Shown: positions 35,175 through 44,391 of the stretch, piece after piece
How the letters are laid out: every line of letters starts with the position of its first letter
Numbering within the stretch: the stretch's first letter is position 1
DNA from: Deltaproteobacteria bacterium UBA4427
GTDB lineage: Bacteria; Myxococcota_A; UBA9160; UBA4427
Assembly: GCA_002390675.1 (NCBI GenBank)
Contig: DGPZ01000207.1
Span: 1 to 58,013, forward strand
Length of the DNA: 58,013 nucleotides
Direction of reading: 5' to 3'
Notes under the pieces: model-generated
Told to the model about the DNA's origin: nothing
What the model saw: only the letters and a program-made list of their open reading frames with translations
Databases searched by the model: none
Position numbers and translations under genes: made by a program

Positions 35175-36695
35175 ATGACCATGCGAATCCAAATCGACGC
35201 CGGCGGGGCCTCGGACGTGAAAGCCGATACGGTGGTGATCCCGATCACTAGGCGGGGCGAGTCCCCCTCCTCCCTCCCACAAGGATTATCCGGACTCGAC
35301 CGCCGCATGGGTGGCCGATTGTCTGACGCCCTTGCGTCGGGGGATTTCAAGGCGGGCGTCGGGGACCGCTTGGCGATTTACGGTCCGCGAGGCGGCGATC
35401 TCACTCGCGTCATATTTTTGGGCGCCGGCGAAGTCGACAAACTTGACGACGAACGCATCCGAGAACTCGGTGGGCGAGTCGGCCGGGACGCCAGTCGTGA
35501 GGGTCGTGGACAAGTGGCACTCATCGTTCCAGGTGGACCGGGGCTCACGCCGGAAAGCGCCACAGCGCTCCTCACCGAAGGCGCCCTGCTCGGCAGCTAC
35601 GCCTTCGATCAATACAAGACCGGTGGCTCGAAGGGACGCGGGAATCCCCGCCTCCGCATCCTGTTTGCTCGCAAAGTGAAGGGCCTTTCTGCGCTTCGAT
35701 CGAGCGCCAAACGCGCCGCCGCAATCGCGGAGTGCCAGCTCATCGCGCGAGATCTTTCCAATGATCCGCCGAACGTGATCTATCCGGAATCCCTCGCGCG
35801 CGAAGCACGAAAGATGGCGCGGTCGGTCGGACTGAAATGCTCCGTGATGAATGTCGCCGAGATGGAAAAGCGCGGCATGGGCGCGATTCTCGCCGTCGGA
35901 CAGGGCAGCATCCGTCCGCCGCGTATGATCGTGCTTGAGCATGGCGCGACGCCGAAGCGCAAGAAAGCGGGCACGCTCGCCATGATAGGCAAGGGCGTTA
36001 CCTTCGATTCCGGCGGCCTGTCACTAAAAACGGCGGGCGGCATGCTCGAGATGAAGCATGACATGTCCGGGGCGGCCACGGTGTTTGGCGCGATGCGCGC
36101 GATCGCTCTGCTCGACCTCCCGATTCATGTCGTTGGCATTCTCGCAGCGGCAGAGAATATGCCGAGCCATATGGCCTATCGACCGAGTGATATCATCACG
36201 TCGGGCTCGGGCCAAACGATCGAGATCGTCAATACGGATGCTGAAGGTCGGCTCGTCATGGCGGATGCGCTCGACCTCGCGCTCAAGAGTTATAAGCCCG
36301 ATGCAATGATCGATATCGCGACGCTGACCGGTGCGGCCATGGTCGCGTTCGGCCCTTGGGCCACCGCCGCTTTGGGCAACAACGACGAGCTGATCGATGA
36401 GCTCCGTGTTGCAGGCGACGTCACCGGTGAAACGGTTTGGCCGATGCCGCTGCTCGATGTGCATACGAAGTCCATGAGGAGCAAGGTGGCGGACTGGAAG
36501 AACTCTGGCGGACGCGACGCCGGCGTCTCGACCGCGGGCGCATTCCTGCAGGGCTTCGTTGGCGATACGCCTTGGGTCCATCTCGATATCGCCGGCTCGG
36601 GCATGACAGGAAACCAAACACCCCTGCATATTGGCGGCGGCACAGGTGTCGGCGTGCGCATGCTGACCGAGTGGGTGCGGGGCCGCAGCGAGTAA
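35175..36695 (+). CDS. pepA: Leucyl aminopeptidase PepA (M17)
   Basis: A 506-residue two-metal aminopeptidase that removes N-terminal residues from peptides in the cytoplasm. The catalytic domain has IGKGVTFDSGGLSLK, MKHDMSGAATV and the family signature NTDAEGRL with metal ligands and catalytic Arg. N-terminal macro-like domain precedes it. GGGGAGAAG lies upstream of the ATG. In E. coli PepA also binds DNA in plasmid resolution; nothing here speaks to that. A terminator follows the stop. Confidence 0.96.
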   Translation: MTMRIQIDAGGASDVKADTVVIPITRRGESPSSLPQGLSGLDRRMGGRLSDALASGDFKAGVGDRLAIYGPRGGDLTRVIFLGAGEVDKLDDERIRELGGRVGRDASREGRGQVALIVPGGPGLTPESATALLTEGALLGSYAFDQYKTGGSKGRGNPRLRILFARKVKGLSALRSSAKRAAAIAECQLIARDLSNDPPNVIYPESLAREARKMARSVGLKCSVMNVAEMEKRGMGAILAVGQGSIRPPRMIVLEHGATPKRKKAGTLAMIGKGVTFDSGGLSLKTAGGMLEMKHDMSGAATVFGAMRAIALLDLPIHVVGILAAAENMPSHMAYRPSDIITSGSGQTIEIVNTDAEGRLVMADALDLALKSYKPDAMIDIATLTGAAMVAFGPWATAALGNNDELIDELRVAGDVTGETVWPMPLLDVHTKSMRSKVADWKNSGGRDAGVSTAGAFLQGFVGDTPWVHLDIAGSGMTGNQTPLHIGGGTGVGVRMLTEWVRGRSE

Positions 36696-36733
36696 ATCTG
36701 GTCACGGCGTTTTAGGAGAGTCGGTATCAAACC

Positions 36734-36764
36734 AAGGCGCTTCGGGGATTCTTCGGAGCGCCTT
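36734..36764 (+). terminator. Likely terminator of pepA
   Basis: An 11-bp stem (AAGGCGCTTCG with CGGAGCGCCTT, one G-U pair) around a nine-base loop, 38 bp after the stop. The T run after it is short. The following 400 bp to the cytochrome gene (36765-37164) hold no gene I can support. Confidence 0.55.
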
Positions 36765-37164
36765 CTCGATTGCCCCCCAAATTATTCGAGCGAGCCGGAC
36801 AACCGATCCAAATGTGTCGATATTGAGGGGCCTTAAATTTACGAGAGAGGAACCCCCAAAAGCCGTGCACAGTCGCCAGAAACGCAGCTCTTCGTTGCAC
36901 CCCTAGACGACTCGCGATTCCGGAACCATTCTCTGCGCCGCAACCACCTACAGGCTGAGCCAAGGCCCGAGCGGATTAAACGAATTCCGCGTTCTGCTCG
37001 AACGACTGAGCCCAATCTGGTGGGGCTACAGTCAAATAGCAAGGCAATCACATTTCAACGGATCGACCTCGCTTCGCGTGACCGATCGACTTAACGCATT
37101 CACGATCTTCGACTCGAATCCAGACAAAAGGTCGGACCGAGATCAAGAACGACAGGAGAGACCA

Positions 37165-37545
37165 ATGACCCGTTTGTTCACCACCGCGATTTTCCTCGCT
37201 GCTTTTGCTCTTCCGAGCGTCTCCTTTGCTGGTGACGTCGCGGCAGGCAATGAAAGATTCCAGGCGCTCTGCGTTTCATGCCACGGTCCGGGCGGAAAGG
37301 GTGACGGCCCGACGGGTCTCGCACTCGCCGCTGCCGGCCAGCCGGCCCCGCGCGACTTCACGGTCGGCGACTTCAAACTCGACACGGACAAGGATGGCAC
37401 GCCCGGCACCGACGCCGACATCAAGAACGTCATCACCAAGGGTGCGCTCGTTTACGGCGGCTCGGCCATGATGGCGCCGGTCCAGGGCCTAAGCGACGCG
37501 GACCAGGACAACTTGGTGGCGTTCATCCGCTCGCTCAAGCAGTAG
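37165..37545 (+). CDS. Small periplasmic c-type cytochrome
   Basis: A 126-residue class I cytochrome c. Signal peptide to ~A22 (SVSFA-GDV), haem site CVSCHG (Cys36, Cys39, His40) and a likely axial Met in GGSAMMAPVQGL. It carries electrons in the periplasm; its partners are not in the window. ATG 37165 is chosen since AGGAGAG lies 5 bp upstream and it gives the clean signal peptide. Confidence 0.93.
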   Translation: MTRLFTTAIFLAAFALPSVSFAGDVAAGNERFQALCVSCHGPGGKGDGPTGLALAAAGQPAPRDFTVGDFKLDTDKDGTPGTDADIKNVITKGALVYGGSAMMAPVQGLSDADQDNLVAFIRSLKQ

Positions 37546-37640
37546 CTGCGGCACCGGCGCTTCGTAGGAAGACCCAACGAAAAGCGTGCAACCCCCTCCT
37601 GGCTTGCCTTTGCAGGTCATCAGGGGCCCACGACGTCTCA

Positions 37641-37662
37641 TGATCCGCCCTCGGGCGGATCA
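37641..37662. terminator. Perfect hairpin between cytochrome and sigma factor genes
   Basis: TGATCCGCC-CTCG-GGCGGATCA, a perfect 9-bp stem with four-base loop, 95 bp after the cytochrome stop. No U-tract follows on +, so it may be a weak terminator or an RNA-stabilising 3' end. Confidence 0.4.
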
Positions 37663-37750
37663 AAAGAGACAAAACTAAGCGCGCGGTTCCGCTCGCCCAT
37701 TGGGGCGAGGTCGGGCTGCGCGTTTTGCTATCCTGATGTGCAACAAAATC

Positions 37751-39007
37751 ATGAGCATCCATCCCGATTCATCCACTAAGAAGACCGCGCGAGCCGGTGA
37801 AGCCGAAACCACAGAAGCTGTGGTTGTCGGGCCGTCTTCAGTGGAACTCGCCAAATCGGGCGAAGACGAGATCGCGCCGGACGCGGTCATCGAAGCCGAA
37901 GCGATCGAGATCGAGGCGCTCGCCGCCGAGCAAGAGGAAGACGATTCCCGTTCTGACGTGAATCCGATCGGGGCGTCAAATGGCGCCGGCGAGATAATCG
38001 ACGTCGATGCGATGCGATCGGGCGCGGACGATCACACGGATTTGGATTCAGACGATGCTCCGCCTGGAGAAGACCTCCCCGTAGATCGAACGCGCGACGC
38101 TTCGCTCCCGATCCCATCCGGTCCGAAGGCGCCCGGCGTCGCTCAGGCCAGCGCACTCACCGCCTACATGTCCCAGCTCCGCCACCACGCGCCGATCACG
38201 CGCGAGGAAGAGCACGAACTAGCAGTTCGATGGGTCGAAGATGGGGACGTCGATGCTGCGAAGCAGCTCGTCCTCTCAAACCTGCGGCTCGTCGTAAAAA
38301 TCGCGATGGAATATAGGCGAGCTTGGACGAATACCTTGGACCTGATCCAGGAGGGCAATGTAGGCCTTGCCGAAGCCGTTCAGCGCTTCGATCCTTATCA
38401 AGGCGTGAAGCTCTCGTCCTACGGCGTCTACTGGATTCGCGCGTACATCCTGAAATATATCCTCGACAACATGCGCAGCGTTAGGCTCGGCACGACGCGC
38501 GCTTCCCGCAAACTCTTCTTCCGCTTGAACAAAGAGAAGCGCGAACTCGAACGGCTCGGGTACGAGCTCGAACCGAAGCTCTTGGCCGAGCGGCTCGAGG
38601 TCACAGAAGACGACGTCATCGACATGGAAGCGCGGCTATCTCAGCCGGACGTTTCTTTCGATGCGCCGCTGCGCAGCGACGAAGGCGACGGAATGACCTT
38701 CGGTGATCGCATGGCCGCCCCGGGTATCAGCAGCGAAGCCGTCGTAGGCGGACAAGAATTGCGCGAGGTCTTCTTGAGCAAGGTCGAGGAATTCACAGAG
38801 AGCCTGAGCGAACGCGATTTGCAAATCCTCAACGAACGCATCCTGGCCGACGAACCACGAACCCTCGCTGATCTCGGTACGGAATTCGACGTCTCGCGTG
38901 AACGTGTGCGCCAGCTCGAGGCCAAACTCGTGAAACGCTTACGCGTCTACATGGAAGAAAACCTCGTCGATTTCGAATACTACGCTTCGGAGACGCCGGA
39001 ATCATGA
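37751..39007 (+). CDS. RpoH-type sigma factor with long acidic N-terminal extension
   Basis: A 418-residue sigma-70-family protein. Residues ~1-130 are an acidic, Glu/Asp/Ala-rich extension without known domain. Region 2 follows (LVLSNLRLVVKIAMEYRRA, LDLIQEGNVGLAEAVQRFDP, YWIRAYILKYIL), then SRKLFFRLNKEKREL, which matches the RpoH-box, then region 4 with HTH (LADLGTEFDVSRERVRQLEAK). Normal RpoH is ~285 residues. It should direct RNA polymerase to heat-shock-type promoters; the extension could be regulatory. Start chosen at ATG 37751; ATG 37736 is also possible and neither has a strong ribosome site. The stop overlaps the next ATG by 4 bp. Confidence 0.9.
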   Translation: MSIHPDSSTKKTARAGEAETTEAVVVGPSSVELAKSGEDEIAPDAVIEAEAIEIEALAAEQEEDDSRSDVNPIGASNGAGEIIDVDAMRSGADDHTDLDSDDAPPGEDLPVDRTRDASLPIPSGPKAPGVAQASALTAYMSQLRHHAPITREEEHELAVRWVEDGDVDAAKQLVLSNLRLVVKIAMEYRRAWTNTLDLIQEGNVGLAEAVQRFDPYQGVKLSSYGVYWIRAYILKYILDNMRSVRLGTTRASRKLFFRLNKEKRELERLGYELEPKLLAERLEVTEDDVIDMEARLSQPDVSFDAPLRSDEGDGMTFGDRMAAPGISSEAVVGGQELREVFLSKVEEFTESLSERDLQILNERILADEPRTLADLGTEFDVSRERVRQLEAKLVKRLRVYMEENLVDFEYYASETPES

Positions 39008-39495
39008 AACGCTCAATCCGTGGCATTTTCGCGCGCGCGGCCCTCCCCTTCTTCACCTCCCTACTCGCCGTGTCGCTCGTTCTCTCCGTCATCGGCTGCC
39101 CAGCATCCCTCTCGACGGAACCGCCAGAAGCTTGGGTTGAAGTTGCGGGCCAGCGACTAGCAGTGGAGCTCGCCGATACGCCTCAAAAGCAACAGCTCGG
39201 CCTCGGCCATCGAGACGCCCTACCCTGGAACACAGGCATGTACTTCCCCTACGAACACCCTGCCATCTATACATTTTGGATGAAAGGCATGCGCTTCTCG
39301 ATCGACATCGTCTGGATCAGAAACGGACGGATCATCGACGTTCACACCGAAGTGCCTTTCGTCGAGGGCGAGAACGGCCCCACCTTAAGGCCAAAGGAAG
39401 CCGTCGATGCCGTTCTCGAGGTCCCTGCAGGATACGTTCGAACACAGGGCTGGCGAATTGGCGAGCGCGTTGTCCTCGAACGCAACTCGAACTGA
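39004..39495 (+). CDS. DUF192 exported/lipid-anchored protein
   Basis: A 163-residue protein. An N-terminal hydrophobic segment ends in VIGC (Cys32), a probable lipobox. The rest is DUF192: LGLGHRDALPWNTGMYF, TFWMKGMRFSIDIVWI and a C-terminal VLEVPAGYV. Function of the family is unknown. Its ATG overlaps the sigma factor stop by 4 bp, so translation is coupled. Confidence 0.92.
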   Translation: MKRSIRGIFARAALPFFTSLLAVSLVLSVIGCPASLSTEPPEAWVEVAGQRLAVELADTPQKQQLGLGHRDALPWNTGMYFPYEHPAIYTFWMKGMRFSIDIVWIRNGRIIDVHTEVPFVEGENGPTLRPKEAVDAVLEVPAGYVRTQGWRIGERVVLERNSN

Positions 39496-39566
39496 AGCTC
39501 ATACCGCATTGGACGATAGGCCCATCTCCTAGCCCTTAGTCGCTTAGTCGCGCCCTAACAGATCCT

Positions 39567-40946
39567 TTAAGAAGGCTCGGGTGCATCCCCCTTCGCCGCG
39601 GGCAAAGTCCAGACCGGAAACTCTCGGCGGATCTCCGCTCGAATCGCGGCATCGACACCCTCGGTATCCAGCCCCATCACTTGATGCAGTGCCTGATCGA
39701 CGGAGAAGCCTTCTCCGATCAACTCGAGGAGGCGACGACGTCCTGAGACATCGGTCTTCGTATGGATAAAGCCAACGGTGGCCACTGATTGCAGGTAGGC
39801 GTTGCGCGCCTCATCATCTGCGAGCCCCGAAAAACTCTCCGCGATCGAGGAGAGCGGAATCCACGCATCCATTTCGATATTGGCGCGGAGTGCTGCTCGC
39901 TCGCTCCTCGTGGAAACGGCAAGATTCCGAGATCGGCGTTCGATCTGTTCGGCAAGACCTTCGTTCAGCCAATAGGGACGATCGCCTCCAGTGACTTCGC
40001 GAAAGACGGCATGCGTGTATTCGTGAAATAGCACGCCGCGCAGCGACTCCGTTGGATGCGCCGGCGACGCGACATGGATTCGCCCATCGAAAAAGCCAAT
40101 CGTCTGAAACGAGAAACGGTGAGCATGGGCTCGTACGTATGCAGCACGACCGTAAAGTACGACGCCGAGAGGCTCGAGCGGGGCCACCCCCAGTGAACTC
40201 GACACGTCCGTCCGTGCGTCGCGTAAATAGTCGAGTACGCGGCTCGCGTAATCGTTCGCGACTTCGCCAAGACGTGCGTCGACCTGCACACGGAAATGCT
40301 CGTCGCGAATAGACTCGAGTTCGAGCGGTCCCTCGAGATGCTCAGGATCTGCAAGCCGTCGTTCGTCTTCAATGGCCGCAAGTCGCTCAACGGCCTTCGC
40401 ACGCCATGCCTCCAAGTTCGGCCCTGCCGAATCGAGGAAGCGGCGCAGATGATGTTCAGCCGTCGTAAATCGGCCACGTGCCCGCGCGAGCACCGCTAGA
40501 TACCAATGAGCCTCCGCCCGGCGCGCATCTAGACGAAGTACGCCCCTGAGCGTTGAGTCCGCGCGCGCAACTTCCCCACGTTTCAAATCTGCGAGCGCTC
40601 CGCGTAGTAACCGATTCACGCGATCCTTGCCGAAGCTCGCCTCACCTGGTGAAACGGTTGGCCCGACGAGTCCATCATCCCATACCGTGCGAAGCGTCTC
40701 CACTTCATTCTCATCAACCGCTTGAGTCTGAGGAGGCCCCGCTTCGGGGTCATCGCTGAAATGCGTGACGCCACGGTCGTCAACCCAGACTCGAATCTCA
40801 GCACTCGCGTGGATGCCTAGCAATAAAGACGAAGCCAAGACGGCGACGAATAGAATCCGCGACGATAATGCACGTTGGGAGAGCAATGAATCGCGCGAAT
40901 AGCGTCCGCAGGAGCGAGCCTGTCGAAACCGGCGAAGAGAAGTCAT
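39567..40946 (-). CDS. Exported gluzincin-type metallopeptidase with DUF4124 and TPR
   Basis: A 459-residue exported protein. Signal anchor ~30-48, then DUF4124 (EIRVWVDDRGVTHFSDDP, 50-67), TPR-like helices (~110-170), and a C-terminal peptidase of the MA-like (M1/M48-like) kind: HEYTH at 308-312 with Glu329 in NEGLAE as third zinc ligand. It probably cleaves proteins in the periplasm. Start at ATG 40946; the frame extends upstream but that part is Arg-rich and overlaps the end of moaB. Confidence 0.85.
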   Translation of the reverse strand: MTSLRRFRQARSCGRYSRDSLLSQRALSSRILFVAVLASSLLLGIHASAEIRVWVDDRGVTHFSDDPEAGPPQTQAVDENEVETLRTVWDDGLVGPTVSPGEASFGKDRVNRLLRGALADLKRGEVARADSTLRGVLRLDARRAEAHWYLAVLARARGRFTTAEHHLRRFLDSAGPNLEAWRAKAVERLAAIEDERRLADPEHLEGPLELESIRDEHFRVQVDARLGEVANDYASRVLDYLRDARTDVSSSLGVAPLEPLGVVLYGRAAYVRAHAHRFSFQTIGFFDGRIHVASPAHPTESLRGVLFHEYTHAVFREVTGGDRPYWLNEGLAEQIERRSRNLAVSTRSERAALRANIEMDAWIPLSSIAESFSGLADDEARNAYLQSVATVGFIHTKTDVSGRRRLLELIGEGFSVDQALHQVMGLDTEGVDAAIRAEIRREFPVWTLPAAKGDAPEPS

Positions 40947-41103
40947 GGAGCGCTCATCGGCTCGCCAAGATTCCCGCTTGAAGCCGACGCACCGAGACAC
41001 TGCGGAGATTGCAAGCCGACGGGAGTCGCCGGGAGATTGCCGGGGCGCTGCGCGTGGCTGCGTATAATCGAGAGCCAAACGCCACTCACAGCTGCGACCT
41101 AGC

Positions 41104-41643
41104 TCAGCGCGCCTTGATCGCTTCACCAGCCAGATGTCCGAGCTCCGGCACGATCAGCTTATCCAGCGCCAGCTTCACGGCACCGCGCGAGCCGGGAATC
41201 GCAAAGACGACCTTGCCCTCTCGCAGACCTGCAACGGCACGAGAAAGCAGCGCAGCCGAGCCTATATCCTCGTAGGAGAGCATTCGAAAGAGTTCCCCGA
41301 AGCCCGGAATCACCCTTTCAAGTTCTGGTTCGATCGTGTCGGGGGTGATGTCGCGGGGAGCAACGCCTGTTCCCCCCGTAAAGATGATCGCCCGAGCGCC
41401 TTCGGTACAGAGCCCTTCCGCGAGCGCGTTTCGAATCGCCTCCGGCTCGTCCGGCACGATACGACGCCCTAACACCTGCTGATTCGCTGCCACGAGCATC
41501 TCTTCTACAAGTGCGCCGCCGGTATCGGTCTCTACGGTTCGCGTGTCGCTGACTGTGACGATGAGCGTCGGCACGGACGCAGGCGCGACTGTTCTATGAT
41601 GATGTTTGTGGTGGGAGGGCTTATGCCCGCTCTCTTCGCTCAT
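41104..41643 (-). CDS. moaB: Molybdopterin adenylyltransferase family protein MoaB
   Basis: A 179-residue MoaB/MogA-fold protein. It starts with a His-rich segment (HKPSHHKHHHR), then LIVTVSDTRTVETDTGG, the nucleotide-binding IFTGGTGVAPRD and FAIPGSRGAVKLALDKLI. It adenylates molybdopterin before metal insertion. The His-rich tract could bind metal, an unproven idea. 45 bp after the moaD-moaE fusion, same strand. Confidence 0.93.
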   Translation of the reverse strand: MSEESGHKPSHHKHHHRTVAPASVPTLIVTVSDTRTVETDTGGALVEEMLVAANQQVLGRRIVPDEPEAIRNALAEGLCTEGARAIIFTGGTGVAPRDITPDTIEPELERVIPGFGELFRMLSYEDIGSAALLSRAVAGLREGKVVFAIPGSRGAVKLALDKLIVPELGHLAGEAIKAR

Positions 41644-41688
41644 GCTTTGCCGCCCGGGTTCACATTCCTCGCCGCGCCACACCGAATG

Positions 41689-42357
41689 CTAGGCATGATC
41701 ATCGACCCAGTAGGCGCCATCGGTCGCGACTTCCCTCTTCCAGATCGGTACTGTCACCTTAAGCGTGTCGATCGCGAATTCGCAGGCGTCGAAAGCTTCC
41801 CCGCGATGGGCTGAAGCCGCGATCACGATCACTGCCGCGTCTCCGATCTCGAGTCGCCCGATACGATGTGCAATCGCGACGCGCGTTCCAGGCCACTTCT
41901 CAGCCGCTTCGTCGACGATCTTCTCCATCTCTTTCTCAGCCATCGCGGGATAGGCCTCGTATTCGAGATGTTCGATCGTGTGGCCTCGGGCGTGATTGCG
42001 AACCCGGCCGACAAACGAGACAACGCCTCCAGCGTCCGGGCCCTCGACTCGCGCGGCAACTTCCGCTTCATCCAAGGGCAGTTCGGAGATCGTGCAGCGC
42101 TTCACGGCGCCATCGCCGCCGGCGACCGGGGGCAGGAACGCGACCTCGTCACCGTCCTCGAGCACGTCGTCGGCCTGCGCCATTTCCGTATTGATGGAGG
42201 CGGCCAAGCGATCGCCGAGCTTCTCAACGACGGGATTCCGCTCGGCGAGCCAGATCCGGAGATCCGCTACGCGGGCACCGTCGGCCAGCTCCACTTTGAG
42301 CTTTGAAGTCCCGGCGGCTTCGCGCACAGAACCAAATAGAAGAAGATTGATTTTCAT
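41689..42357 (-). CDS. Fused MoaD-MoaE molybdopterin synthase
   Basis: A 222-residue protein joining both subunits of molybdopterin synthase. Residues 1-81 are MoaD (beta-grasp), ending in AFLPPVAGG; residues ~85-222 are MoaE with GAVVSFVGRVRNH-like core, HRIGRLEIGD and the active-site TLKVTVPIWKRE. In separate MoaD the terminal Gly-Gly must be free to carry sulfur. Here Gly80-Gly81 is followed by DGAVKR, so cleavage after Gly81 would be needed. A similar fusion in mycobacteria (MoaX) is processed. moaB lies next downstream. Confidence 0.93.
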   Translation of the reverse strand: MKINLLLFGSVREAAGTSKLKVELADGARVADLRIWLAERNPVVEKLGDRLAASINTEMAQADDVLEDGDEVAFLPPVAGGDGAVKRCTISELPLDEAEVAARVEGPDAGGVVSFVGRVRNHARGHTIEHLEYEAYPAMAEKEMEKIVDEAAEKWPGTRVAIAHRIGRLEIGDAAVIVIAASAHRGEAFDACEFAIDTLKVTVPIWKREVATDGAYWVDDHA

Positions 42358-42580
42358 GGGGTGCGAAGCCTACCTCCCTCGGTACATTGTCTCAAATCGA
42401 GTTTTTTACCCCCCTATCTCGAAAAAACGACTCATCCCAAGGCCGGTGTGATTCCGATCACATCCGGTAGAAGGATCCTTTCCGAAGGTTCTTGAAAACA
42501 TACGATCAAAGCTAGTGAATACAGGGATTTCACCGGTTAAATCGCTTCGCCTCTCTCGGACATCCTCCTGCTACGTCGAA

Positions 42581-42609
42581 GCATCTCGATCATGAGATGG
42601 ATGAGATGC
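42581..42609. repeat. Inverted repeat upstream of the FG-GAP lipoprotein gene
   Basis: GCATCTC (42581-42587) can pair with GAGATGC (42603-42609), or CATCTC with the nearer GAGATG (42594-42599). It lies 44 bp before the ATG at 42653 and could be an operator or a folded leader; I cannot tell which. Confidence 0.3.
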
Positions 42610-42652
42610 GTGGGAGACGAAACGCCGAGAATGTGGGCCAAGTGGGGGGCCC

Positions 42653-44155
42653 ATGATTAAGCCAATCTCTTTTCAAAATGACCAAGCTGCAATCACACCG
42701 AACGGCTCGCGCCGAAGCGCGACAGGCCGACGGCTTCCCCTCACCGCAGCCCCCGGACAGTTCATATTCGCGTGCGTATTTTTCGTACTCTCGACTTTGC
42801 TGGGTTGCGGCTCAACCGGCGGTGGCGGTGGCCCTTCTGGTCCTGCGGTCGACGCGGCCATCTCCATGGATCCTGTCTACCTCGAGCCCGGCCTAACATT
42901 CGCTACACTCGGATGGCCCCCCTCTGAAGGCGGCGTCGATAACTATATGGTCTTCGAAGCTCGCAACGGCTCGATGTTCCAGTTCAGCACGATCACCGAT
43001 CAGTCGGCGATTAAGATCTCGGGGGAAGCGGGTGACAGCGTTCAAATCACCGTCATCGCAGTCAATGGCAGCGGCGATATGAGCGAATCCTCACCGCCCT
43101 CGCCTCCGATAATTTTCCAGGAACCGATGCAGGCAACGGCCGCGCGCGCCGTCTCACCCGGCGGTGCTCTGAGTGCGCCCGGACCGGCGCTTGATCCCTC
43201 AGAACAAACTCTCGCGGATAACGATCCTAACGGCGACACCCGCAAGACCGATGCCGCCGACACCATCGAAGACAACACCCAAGAAAACGACGCAACGGAA
43301 ACGCTGGCAGGTCTCGCTCAATCCGTCCGCGCCCTCTTGCTAGGTGGTGACACACGCCTCCCCCAGTCGGGGCTCACCACGCCTGCACAGAGCTGGCTTC
43401 AGGCTCGCGTTGACGCCGAAATGGTCGCGGGCGTATCGCTTGCTGGCACCGGCCGCTCAAATGCCGATGACCTGCGTGAAATTGTCTGGCAGGATCAATC
43501 GGGGCAGCTCTTCCTTTCGGACGGCGCTGCAGCCCTCGAAAGCGAAGACCTGCCGGCAACCTTTGAAGAGGCGCTTCGCTTGCGAGCCACCGAGCGCTTC
43601 GTCGGCCTCGCTGACTTCGACGGTGACGGACGTGGCGATTGGTTGATCGAAGACACTGCGACTGGGGAAAACTGGATCGTGAATGGCGAGAACGCCACCA
43701 TCAATCCGGCGACCGGTAGCCTCGACACCGCTCTCGCTGGTTACGGCGATTTCGACGGCGACGGACGTGCTGAACTTCTCTGGCAGACCGAGGACGGCTT
43801 TCTTTCACTGACGCACCCCGGCGACCTCTCTCCTAGCTTCACGCCGCTCGACGTAGCACCCGAAGGCTTCGCGCTTCTCGCGGTCGCGGACTTCGACGGC
43901 GACGGACGCGACGACCTCCTCGGGCGCGGTGCGAACGGCGGTCTTACCCTGGCCATGACGCCTGCATCTGAGTTCGACACCAACTCGGTCGTCCTCAAAT
44001 GGCAATTGGGCCCCCAGGACCTAAGCGATGCGCTTGATCTCGTAGCCACAGTCGACGTCGACGAAGACGGCGCAGCGGAGATCGCGTGGCTCAACGGCGA
44101 CACGGTCGAAATCTGGAATGCGGAGAGCGGCTTCGAAAGCCGGATCGAACTCTAG
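42653..44155 (+). CDS. Lipoprotein with FG-GAP/VCBS repeats
   Basis: A 500-residue protein with an unusually long N-terminus before a lipobox at LLGC (Cys52), followed by Gly-rich GGGGG. Residues ~70-170 resemble a fibronectin III domain; the centre is low-complexity. The C-terminal half has four FG-GAP-type calcium loops: DFDGDGRGD, DFDGDGRAE, DFDGDGRDD and DVDEDGAAE. Such beta-propellers are typical of surface binding proteins. A second in-frame ATG inside the signal could be the true start. Monocistronic. Confidence 0.85.
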   Translation: MIKPISFQNDQAAITPNGSRRSATGRRLPLTAAPGQFIFACVFFVLSTLLGCGSTGGGGGPSGPAVDAAISMDPVYLEPGLTFATLGWPPSEGGVDNYMVFEARNGSMFQFSTITDQSAIKISGEAGDSVQITVIAVNGSGDMSESSPPSPPIIFQEPMQATAARAVSPGGALSAPGPALDPSEQTLADNDPNGDTRKTDAADTIEDNTQENDATETLAGLAQSVRALLLGGDTRLPQSGLTTPAQSWLQARVDAEMVAGVSLAGTGRSNADDLREIVWQDQSGQLFLSDGAAALESEDLPATFEEALRLRATERFVGLADFDGDGRGDWLIEDTATGENWIVNGENATINPATGSLDTALAGYGDFDGDGRAELLWQTEDGFLSLTHPGDLSPSFTPLDVAPEGFALLAVADFDGDGRDDLLGRGANGGLTLAMTPASEFDTNSVVLKWQLGPQDLSDALDLVATVDVDEDGAAEIAWLNGDTVEIWNAESGFESRIEL

Positions 44156-44363
44156 AACCTAGAGCCCTCCCCACGAGCTTAAGCGAGTTCCGCATTAACC
44201 CTGAGCCGAGTCATGGATCGATCGTATATGCCCGGCCATCATCGCCGCTGGCGGCAATGTCGAACTGCTCTCCGTTGACCGAGTTTCCGAGACCAGAAAC
44301 GAGAGTGCCCCGCCCACCGCGTGCTGTACGCGAAAGACAGGGCCGCCCCCCATACTCAATACG

Positions 44364-44381
44364 CGCGTCTCTAAGGACGCG
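44364..44381 (-). terminator. Hairpin after bactofilin gene
   Basis: CGCGTC-TCTAAG-GACGCG, perfect 6-bp stem, 11 bp past the bactofilin stop on the minus strand. No clear U-tract, so only a possible terminator. Confidence 0.3.
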
Positions 44382-44391
44382 ACTTAATTCG

